DNA of 7,742 bases from Nitrososphaerales archaeon TH1177 (GTDB taxonomy: Archaea; Thermoproteota; Nitrososphaeria; Nitrososphaerales; Nitrososphaeraceae): positions 1 through 7,742 of the forward strand of contig JAATVJ010000198.1 in NCBI GenBank assembly GCA_014523515.1. Direction: 5' to 3'. The notes under the pieces are model-generated. The model saw only the letters and a program-made list of their open reading frames with translations, had not been told where the DNA came from and did no database searches. Shown one piece after another: positions 1 through 4,969 of this stretch (the stretch's first letter is position 1; the number at the start of each line of letters is the position of its first letter). The translations under genes and the position numbers were made by a program.

Positions 1-588
1 AGAATAATATTGTTCTTTTAAACCAAAATAGTCCATATAATCTTCGGTTAAATCTTTTGAATCAACTTCATGATTTCCAAATACAATTTTAGTTTTATCT
101 GCTATTGGTTCTATCAATTCTAACCAGCATTCAGCATCTCCGTTATACGACAAGTCACCAAGAGCTAAAACTAGCTCTGGATCTTGTTCTACTATATTAT
201 CAACTGTATCTTCTGTCTCACCAGTACAGTCCCAATCGCCTACGGCTACAATATTAAAAATTGACTTATTCTTTTTGTTATTAGAGTCATCATCTTCATC
301 TTCTTTATTATCATCATTTTCATCCTCATCTTCTTCAATTGCATAAGAACTTTGTAAAAACATATCACCTTTGCCAATTGCCTTATTACTAGTAACACTT
401 TTTTCAAAAAAATAAGTAATAAATGATATAGTAGAAAAAAATAGAATGACAACAAGTAAACTGACCATCAAATAGTTACTAAAATTCAAGTATATTGGTC
501 TTGAGGGATTATACATTTTAATGTTTAAGATATTATCTCTTAGTAAAATATACTGAAAGAATAAACTATAAAATGAGAAATTGTTCAT
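1..588 (-). CDS. Membrane-anchored metallophosphoesterase, purple-acid-phosphatase-like (partial, 3' end outside window)
   Basis: The first 196 codons are present; the gene runs off the left edge. It starts at ATG 588 (residues MNNFSFYSLFFQ). Residues about 39-61 form one hydrophobic helix (LMVSLLVVILFFSTISF), followed by a short loop and a very acidic low-complexity linker (about 85-101). Three metallophosphoesterase motifs follow in order: GDWDC (117-121), GDLSY (144-148) and GNHE (171-174). The GDxxY form of the second motif is characteristic of purple acid phosphatases, whose Tyr binds iron. The C-terminal His motifs lie outside the window. I infer a phosphatase or phosphodiesterase domain held outside the membrane on an acidic spacer; the substrate cannot be read. 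An alternative start is ATG 516, just before the membrane helix. A TATA-like box about 25 nt upstream favours 588 and a leaderless transcript. Family call is sound; exact activity is not. Confidence 0.85.
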   Translation of the reverse strand, partial: MNNFSFYSLFFQYILLRDNILNIKMYNPSRPIYLNFSNYLMVSLLVVILFFSTISFITYFFEKSVTSNKAIGKGDMFLQSSYAIEEDEDENDDNKEDEDDDSNNKKNKSIFNIVAVGDWDCTGETEDTVDNIVEQDPELVLALGDLSYNGDAECWLELIEPIADKTKIVFGNHEVDSKDLTEDYMDYFGLKEQYYS

Positions 589-591
589 AAT

Positions 592-810
592 TTAAAAGAT
601 GTTAAAATTTTTATTTATTACAATTCTACAGCATTTCAACATTTCTAGTTGATATATAATATTATTAGTTTCTTCAATCTCTGTTCTTACTACTTTTTTG
701 AGTTCATATTCTAATCTATCAATTTTAGCATCTAGTACATTGGGGCCAGTGGGATGTGAAACAAATTTGACTAAAAAGTGGATTTGCAATTTATTGATAA
801 ATGTGGACAA
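592..810 (-). CDS. Doubtful small protein, coiled-coil-like, 72 aa
   Basis: I do not recognise this ORF. It opens with TTG 810, directly after an in-frame stop, and ends 3 nt before the metallophosphoesterase start, as a cotranscribed gene would. Residues 28-60 (AKIDRLEYELKKVVRTEIEE onward) have hydrophobic residues at roughly heptad spacing (I30, L33, L37, V40, I45, I52, L55) among many charged ones, suggesting a short amphipathic or coiled-coil helix. A weak TATA-like stretch (TTTATATTA) lies about 40-45 nt upstream of the TTG. Against it: no ATG start, no family match, and an overlapping open frame on the plus strand (TTG 698 to 937). It could be a real small hypothetical gene, a gene fragment, or chance. 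Confidence 0.33.
   Translation of the reverse strand: MSTFINKLQIHFLVKFVSHPTGPNVLDAKIDRLEYELKKVVRTEIEETNNIIYQLEMLKCCRIVINKNFNIF
608..619 (-). promoter_or_regulatory. TATA-like box for the metallophosphoesterase gene
   Basis: On the minus strand AATAAATAAAAA is centred about 25 nt before ATG 588, the spacing expected for an archaeal leaderless transcript. It lies within the end of the doubtful ORF 592-810. The region is AT-rich, so chance matches are easy. Confidence 0.4.
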
Positions 811-1050
811 TTATAGATGTTCCCAAGTTGGTAAAGTTAATGATAATATAAACGGAAAAACTAAGGATTATGAAGAATATAAAAAATTGGTTCAGATCGA
901 GTCTATTTACATATTTGTCTTTCATTTATACATGTGAGTTATTATTATGACTCTTCAATCAAAAAATATTGTACAAAAAATTAAGAAACCAGTCATCCTA
1001 TTATAAATCATATTAACTTAGCGAAAATTGAAAATGGTATTATAAAGATC
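811..1050. other. Stretch with no supported gene
   Basis: The only open frames are the plus-strand frame 698-937, which shows no recognisable motif, and a 19-codon ATG frame at 947-1006. Neither has a convincing promoter or family signature. I see no tRNA, strong hairpin or repeat. If ORF 592-810 is not real, the gene-free stretch is about 500 bp. Confidence 0.5.
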
Positions 1051-1064
1051 TATATATATAATAA
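1051..1064 (+). promoter_or_regulatory. TATA box of the CDGSH protein gene
   Basis: An alternating run TATATATATAATAA lies 25-38 nt before ATG 1089. There is no Shine-Dalgarno-like purine run next to the ATG, consistent with a leaderless or very short-leader transcript. Confidence 0.55.
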
Positions 1065-1088
1065 ATGTAGTTAATACAATCTTGTAAA

Positions 1089-1799
1089 ATGAGTAAATCT
1101 AATTTCAACAATAATATAAAATCCAATAATAAGCCAATGATTGTTACATTACCTAACGGACCACTATATTTAATTAATGATAGAGAGAAAAAAATTATAG
1201 GAAATCTTGAAAATTCAAAAGGTGAAAAACTATCAAATATTCAAGGAATAGCATTATGTAGATGCGGCGCTTCAAAAAATAAACCTTTTTGCGATGGTAC
1301 CCACAGCATAATAGGATTTTCAAGTAAAAACAGTGAAGATAATGGCAATAAAAAAATCAATTCAAAAAGAAGAAAAAGTTATGTCGGTAAAAAAATAACA
1401 ATTCATGACAATAGAAAGATATGTTCTCATGCAGCTGAATGCATAAATAATTTACCTTCAGTATTTCGTTTAAATCAAAGACCATGGATAGATCCAGATC
1501 AGGAAACAACAGCAACAGAAAAAATTATTGAAACAATAAAGAAATGCCCTTCTGGTGCATTGAGCTATTCTATTGATGGAATCGAATATAGAAACTATGA
1601 TGGAAAACCATTGGTTAAAGTAAGCAAAGATGGACCTTACTTGGTTAGTGGGGGAATAGAACTGATACTAGGAGAAGTAGAATTTCCTGAAGATGTATCA
1701 AGAGAACATTATACACTTTGTAGATGTGGTGCCTCTAGCAATAAGCCATTTTGTGATGGTACTCACTCAACTATAAATTTCAAAGATGATAAAAATTAA
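1089..1799 (+). CDS. CDGSH iron-sulfur protein: two CDGSH domains flanking a divergent 4Fe-4S (YjdI/Fer4_19-type) domain
   Basis: This 236-residue soluble protein has three iron-sulfur modules. An N-terminal CDGSH domain has ligands C57, C59, C68 and H72 (CRCGASKNKPFCDGTH). The middle domain (about 98-165) resembles the YjdI/Fer4_19 divergent ferredoxin: C112 and C118 in ICSHAAEC, then C153 in KCPSGAL. A C-terminal CDGSH domain has C211, C213, C222 and H226. CDGSH domains bind a 2Fe-2S cluster by three Cys and one His; the middle domain is predicted to hold a 4Fe-4S or 3Fe-4S cluster. The CDGSH-Fer4_19-CDGSH order is known from archaea and bacteria. The role is probably electron transfer or redox sensing; the partner is unknown. 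A basic linker (about 88-102) separates the first two modules. All ligand residues look intact. ATG 1089 is the first start after a good TATA box. The gene appears monocistronic. Confidence 0.93.
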   Translation: MSKSNFNNNIKSNNKPMIVTLPNGPLYLINDREKKIIGNLENSKGEKLSNIQGIALCRCGASKNKPFCDGTHSIIGFSSKNSEDNGNKKINSKRRKSYVGKKITIHDNRKICSHAAECINNLPSVFRLNQRPWIDPDQETTATEKIIETIKKCPSGALSYSIDGIEYRNYDGKPLVKVSKDGPYLVSGGIELILGEVEFPEDVSREHYTLCRCGASSNKPFCDGTHSTINFKDDKN

Positions 1800-1855
1800 T
1801 TGAATATATAACTAACTTGCATCATTACTCATTTATATAACATAATCCTTAAATC

Positions 1856-1880
1856 TGAATTCAGAGGTTTTTTGAATTCA
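1856..1880 (+). terminator. Palindromic stem-loop with T6, possible terminator of the CDGSH gene
   Basis: Two copies of the self-complementary 8-mer TGAATTCA (1856-1863 and 1873-1880) can pair around a 9-nt loop that contains a T6 run. It lies between convergent genes. Archaea mostly terminate at T-runs without needing a hairpin, so the T run may matter more than the stem. Confidence 0.35.
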
Positions 1881-1955
1881 TTATTTATGGTGTTCCATTT
1901 TAGCATATAAGGAAATATAATTTAATTATGTTGACAGAGAAATAAATTAAATTTT

Positions 1956-2210
1956 TCAATCCTTTTTGATTGAATTATACTTAGCAAGATTAACTTCCAT
2001 AATCCATTCACACTGTATATTGACTTTATCATGATGTTTTACTACTGATTCATGATCTGGTGCATCCAACAAACAAAAACAAACATCATTCCTATCGTTA
2101 TAAATCAAATTTATATGTTTGACTCCGAATTCATCTATTGGTGAATCTACTAATTCCTTAAGATGGTCTTCTTTGAACGGTATTTTATGAACATCTAAAA
2201 ATATTGGCAC
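1956..2210 (-). CDS. DUF4242 family protein (SCO4226-like small alpha/beta protein)
   Basis: An 84-residue protein whose start MPIFLDVH and later CFCLLDAPDHESVVKHH match the DUF4242 pattern: an MPxFxDVH opening, a central strand with YCL.EAP, and an amphipathic helix ending in a His-containing stretch. The family has a ferredoxin-like alpha/beta-barrel fold related to antibiotic-monooxygenase/GYD proteins. The Streptomyces member SCO4226 was described as nickel-binding, so metal binding is possible; candidates here are H8, C44, C46 and H53, H58, H59, but function is not established. The start is GTG 2210; the in-frame codons upstream reach a TGA without another start, and a TATA-like box is centred 26 nt before it, so a leaderless GTG start is well supported. 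It is divergent from the sensor gene at 2295. Confidence 0.82.
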   Translation of the reverse strand: MPIFLDVHKIPFKEDHLKELVDSPIDEFGVKHINLIYNDRNDVCFCLLDAPDHESVVKHHDKVNIQCEWIMEVNLAKYNSIKKD

Positions 2211-2230
2211 ATTATCTATGAAGTCTCATT

Positions 2231-2240
2231 ATTATTTAAA
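2231..2240 (-). promoter_or_regulatory. TATA box of the DUF4242 gene
   Basis: On the minus strand TTTAAATAAT is centred 26 nt before GTG 2210. It is nearly the same box, at the same spacing, as that of the cyclase gene (TTTAAATAAA at 4939-4948). Confidence 0.55.
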
Positions 2241-2253
2241 ATTATCTTATCAA

Positions 2254-2263
2254 TATATAAATG
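2254..2263 (+). promoter_or_regulatory. Probable TATA box of the sensor gene
   Basis: TATATAAATG is centred about 38 nt before TTG 2295, predicting a leader of roughly 10-13 nt. It lies back to back with the DUF4242 promoter in an 84-bp divergent intergenic region, so binding at one could affect the other. Confidence 0.4.
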
Positions 2264-2294
2264 CGAAAATTTCTATGTCTAAATTTTTATACAA

Positions 2295-3428
2295 TTGAAT
2301 TATAATTATATTGTATTGGAATCATTTGATAATCAGTTTTCGCCAGACTTAAGATATGAATACAATGATAGAAAAGCATTAAATCAAATGTATGAAATTA
2401 TATTAGGAACTACTAAAACTCTGGAATCTATATTTGATCATAATTGGATTCATATTTTAGTTGAAAATTCTCATTTTTTTAATACCTTAGCTGATTTTAA
2501 AATTAAACAAAAAGGTATATCTGTCAGGTTTATTACAACTATTACGTCTGAAAATATATCTGATTGTACTAAACTAATGAAATTTGTTGAGCTAAGACAT
2601 ATTGATGCTATTATAGGTTATTTAGGATTATCTGATAGGAAGCAATTCTTTAACTATATACGACCTATTTCTAGAAAAGAAAATAATGAAGAAAACAATA
2701 GCAATTTACAATTAAATTTTATTCATATAACAAATGAAGATTTTATACAAATGCAATACTTTTTTTTTGAAAAACTTTGGGAATTATCTATTCCAGCAAA
2801 TGAGAGAATCGCTGAAATTAAAAGAATAACGTTTGACAATAGCCTATTAAATACAAATATTAGAGACTTACATACGATAGAGGAAGTTATTTCTAAAGTT
2901 ATTCAATCTGCGGTTAAAGAGATTCTATTATTCTTTCCAACAATTAATTCATTCTGGTTAATTGAAAAAAATAATGGAATTATAGAATTATTGGCAGAAT
3001 CTATTAATAGATATATTAAAGTTAAAATTATAATTCATAACGATAGTGAAGATTCAAGTGCCAATAAACAAATTGATCAAAAAATAAAGGAAGTCAACAA
3101 AGTATTGGGAACATATGTTAATTATACAACAAAAAAGATAGATACTAAAAATATGTTCCTAATAGTAGATCAAGCAATTTCATTATCAATATCTATCAAA
3201 GATCATAATAAAAATATATTTAAAGATGCCATAGAAATGGCATATTTCTCTAATAATGATTTAAACATTTCGACTTTACTTGCATTTTTTGATAGTTTAT
3301 GGATAATATCAGAAATTGATAAACAAAATATTATCAAACAAACATACTTTAAAATATTTAAAGAACCTCAACTTAGAGATGAATATTATAGACGTAAATG
3401 GCTTTTTGAAAATACAAAAAACAAATGA
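2295..3428 (+). CDS. Stand-alone tandem sensor-domain protein, like the N-terminal region of thaumarchaeal histidine kinases but without kinase
   Basis: The 377 residues form two related halves. The first (about 35-172) contains GISVRFITTITSENISDC, the marker FVELRHIDAIIGYLGLSD, and ends QYFFFEKLWELSIPANERI. The second (about 192-345) contains EEVISKVIQSAVKEILLFFP, a strand region FLIVDQAISLSISIKD, and FFDSLWIISEIDKQ. From memory, this tandem (phospholipase-D/TrmB-C-terminal-like sensing folds) sits in front of HisKA-HATPase kinases in Nitrososphaeria, where the second half leads straight into the HisKA helix with an AAHELRTP motif. Here the chain instead ends 35-40 residues later in a charged tail, with no H-box, N-box or G-box and no membrane helix. 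So it looks like a cytosolic sensor lacking its transmitter. Start is TTG 2295: an in-frame stop lies 13 nt upstream and no ATG or GTG intervenes. Ligand and partner are unknown. Gene is very probably real; domain assignment rests on recalled family patterns. Confidence 0.8.
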   Translation: MNYNYIVLESFDNQFSPDLRYEYNDRKALNQMYEIILGTTKTLESIFDHNWIHILVENSHFFNTLADFKIKQKGISVRFITTITSENISDCTKLMKFVELRHIDAIIGYLGLSDRKQFFNYIRPISRKENNEENNSNLQLNFIHITNEDFIQMQYFFFEKLWELSIPANERIAEIKRITFDNSLLNTNIRDLHTIEEVISKVIQSAVKEILLFFPTINSFWLIEKNNGIIELLAESINRYIKVKIIIHNDSEDSSANKQIDQKIKEVNKVLGTYVNYTTKKIDTKNMFLIVDQAISLSISIKDHNKNIFKDAIEMAYFSNNDLNISTLLAFFDSLWIISEIDKQNIIKQTYFKIFKEPQLRDEYYRRKWLFENTKNK

Positions 3429-3505
3429 ATTGGTTATTACTAGGAGAAGTGAAATTCTTTGATTTAGTAGGATTCACCTTATTAATATTTAGCTTTTATT
3501 ATTAA
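3425..3505 (+). CDS. Possible 26-aa micro-ORF overlapping the sensor stop (ATGA)
   Basis: ATG 3425 overlaps the TGA of the sensor gene as ATGA, the arrangement of translationally coupled genes. The 26 codons encode a very hydrophobic peptide that begins MNWLLLGEVKFFDLVGFT and ends in an LLIFSFYY-type tail before TAA 3503-3505. The middle resembles the metal-binding signature FxDIVGFT that opens class III cyclase domains, but nothing cyclase-like follows. It could be a small membrane peptide, a remnant of a lost cyclase gene, or chance in AT-rich DNA. I do not assign a function. Confidence 0.22.
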   Translation: MNWLLLGEVKFFDLVGFTLLIFSFYY

Positions 3506-3851
3506 AAACTCATACTGTTTTTAAAATATTTAGTAGACATATAACTAAACATATTCAAAAAAGGAATTAATATTGATAGTAGTACAAAAATGAGTTTAAT
3601 GTAATAGTAAAATAGGAAATAATATTTAAGAATTACTTTTGAAATATTAGATTAAGTTATCTCATGCACATTTAGAATAGCATTAATTGACACAGTTAGT
3701 AAACCTGACTATATATGAGAGCAAATTAGTTATGGTAAAATTATTAAATAATAGTATGAATTTATGTTAGGCAGTATATTATTGTAAAAAATCGGAATAA
3801 CAATGATCAATTAATTAATTAAAAAAAACATGATTATTACAATAAAAAATT
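3506..3851. other. Gene-free convergent intergenic region
   Basis: About 350 bp between the sensor gene and the 3' end of the ParA-like gene. I see no frame with a recognisable product, no tRNA and no repeat array. It is very AT-rich with simple runs such as TTAATTAATTAATTAA (3810-3825) and an A8 tract at 3821-3828. It may be the decayed remains of a gene or simply spacer holding the two transcription ends. Confidence 0.55.
3821..3828 (-). terminator. T8 tract, likely terminator of the ParA-like gene
   Basis: Read on the minus strand, eight T residues occur about 25 nt after the ParA-like stop codon, with a shorter T6 immediately after the gene at 3844-3849. Oligo-T tracts are sufficient to terminate archaeal RNA polymerase. 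Confidence 0.45.
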
Positions 3852-4721
3852 CTATATCCTTTCTATTTTATCAACTAGATCATTCAGTAAATGAGTAAAC
3901 GGATGATATGGATGTTTCAATACAGTTAAAAATTCTTTATTGTCGAATTGGATATCACAATAACATGGGATATTTCCAATTATTTCCATATCTACATCTC
4001 TTTTAAATTTGTCAGTAATATTCAATTGTTCGTTGATTATCAGTTCATAATTTGCTGCTGGAGAATATGAAGTTTCTTGAACTAAGTTTGGGGGATAACA
4101 ATATCCAGCAGCTCTATTAAAAAGTAAATAACATTTTGTACCTATTTTTGTAAAAGCCGAGTAAATTTCATTAGCCATTTTTTTTGTACCTTCAATGTCA
4201 ATACTATCCATTTTTAAAGATAGTAGAATTAAATCTGCTATTACTAATGAATTTATGGACCAATAGCGTATTCCAGGACTCGTATCTATAATTATGTAAT
4301 CAATACTGTTTTGATAGGCCATTTCTTCTTTAATTAGAATAAATTTTCGCAGTAATTCTAGTTTTGAAGCTTGATTTCTTAATGCTCCATCTAATTTTGT
4401 TATCTCTTCCTTTGAGGAATTTGAGAATGAAACAAATAATTTCCCCCATTGGTTTTGAGAGTCTTTTGTAGAATGAAATTTTCTTATTCGATGAGTAAGA
4501 TCATAAATAACATTTTCAAAATCTGCCGTATTAAATAGGTAATTATTGATCCAATAATTTGGGTTTTGATTAAAATAAGTTTGTAATGTTGGAGCATAAA
4601 CGTCCATATCAATAAGTAAAACATTGTATCCTCTTTTTACTAATAAAACTGAAATATTAGAACTAATTGTAGATTTTCCTGTTCCACCTTTGTATGAATG
4701 AAAAGCTATACATTTTTTCAT
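3852..4721 (-). CDS. ParA/MinD-family P-loop ATPase
   Basis: This 289-residue protein has the deviant Walker A motif KGGTGKST (11-18) with the signature Lys K11, which in this family forms ATP-dependent sandwich dimers. A Walker A'-type LLIDMDVYAPTLQ follows (35-47), and Walker B is DYIIIDTSPG (141-150, D146). Known relatives position plasmids, septum regulators or signalling clusters, or act as assembly switches. There is no CTP-binding ParB gene, no helix-turn-helix domain at the N terminus and no MinD-type amphipathic tail that I can see, so a plasmid-partition role is unlikely. A conserved-looking C-terminal block contains IGNIPCYCDIQF (248-259) with a CYC pair. I recall thaumarchaeal homologues with the same SYKGGTGK and SPGIRYWSINSL blocks near cyclase genes. 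It is divergent from the cyclase fusion at 4970, suggesting a functional pair. Start ATG 4721 lies just upstream of the first strand and cannot be much shorter. Confidence 0.9.
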   Translation of the reverse strand: MKKCIAFHSYKGGTGKSTISSNISVLLVKRGYNVLLIDMDVYAPTLQTYFNQNPNYWINNYLFNTADFENVIYDLTHRIRKFHSTKDSQNQWGKLFVSFSNSSKEEITKLDGALRNQASKLELLRKFILIKEEMAYQNSIDYIIIDTSPGIRYWSINSLVIADLILLSLKMDSIDIEGTKKMANEIYSAFTKIGTKCYLLFNRAAGYCYPPNLVQETSYSPAANYELIINEQLNITDKFKRDVDMEIIGNIPCYCDIQFDNKEFLTVLKHPYHPFTHLLNDLVDKIERI

Positions 4722-4750
4722 TGTTGTATCTTATATCCTGTCTAATAAGA

Positions 4751-4765
4751 ATATATTTTTTTATA
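4751..4765 (-). promoter_or_regulatory. Probable TATA box of the ParA-like gene
   Basis: On the minus strand TATAAAAAAATATAT lies 30-44 nt before ATG 4721, predicting a leader of roughly 5-18 nt. No clear Shine-Dalgarno sequence is present. Confidence 0.45.
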
Positions 4766-4938
4766 CGTTTTGAGTAAAATAATATTAAATCATTTTGAAA
4801 AAAAATAGATTTTAAATATAGAATTTTTAACTTTTTTCGATTTGATAAATATGATAAATGAAAACAAACAAAATTAGATAGTTTACATTAATAATCAATT
4901 TTTTTTATAGAAATAATTTGTTAGTATGTTTATCTAAC

Positions 4939-4948
4939 TTTAAATAAA
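4939..4948 (+). promoter_or_regulatory. TATA box of the ATPase-cyclase fusion gene
   Basis: TTTAAATAAA is centred 26 nt before TTG 4970, the leaderless spacing. Its position is a main reason for choosing TTG 4970, because no ATG or GTG exists in this frame between TAG 4922-4924 and that codon. Confidence 0.55.
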
Positions 4949-4969
4949 TCGTATGTAAATACAATAATA

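Noticed and set aside
246..455. Minus-strand open frame rich in Lys and Met (69 aa)
   Set aside because: It overlaps the metallophosphoesterase in another frame; its MKMMIIKKMKMM run is the shadow of the acidic GAT/GAA linker.
2251..2263. One shared bidirectional TATA box for the DUF4242 and sensor genes
   Set aside because: The DUF4242 gene has its own better-placed box at 2231-2240, so sharing is not needed.
3660..3720. TCTCAT ... ATGAGA inverted repeat with about 50-nt spacing
   Set aside because: Only six base pairs over a long loop; no gene context.
3852..4721. ParA-like gene as evidence for a plasmid or integrated plasmid partition locus
   Set aside because: No ParB, no centromere-like repeat array, no replication gene; its neighbours are signalling genes.
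4844..4859. Direct repeat GATAAAT x2 at 9-bp spacing, and TTAGATA/TATCTAA at 4874-4880 and 4931-4937, in the ParA/cyclase intergenic region
   Set aside because: Short AT-only words in very AT-rich DNA; expected by chance and not symmetrical with either promoter.
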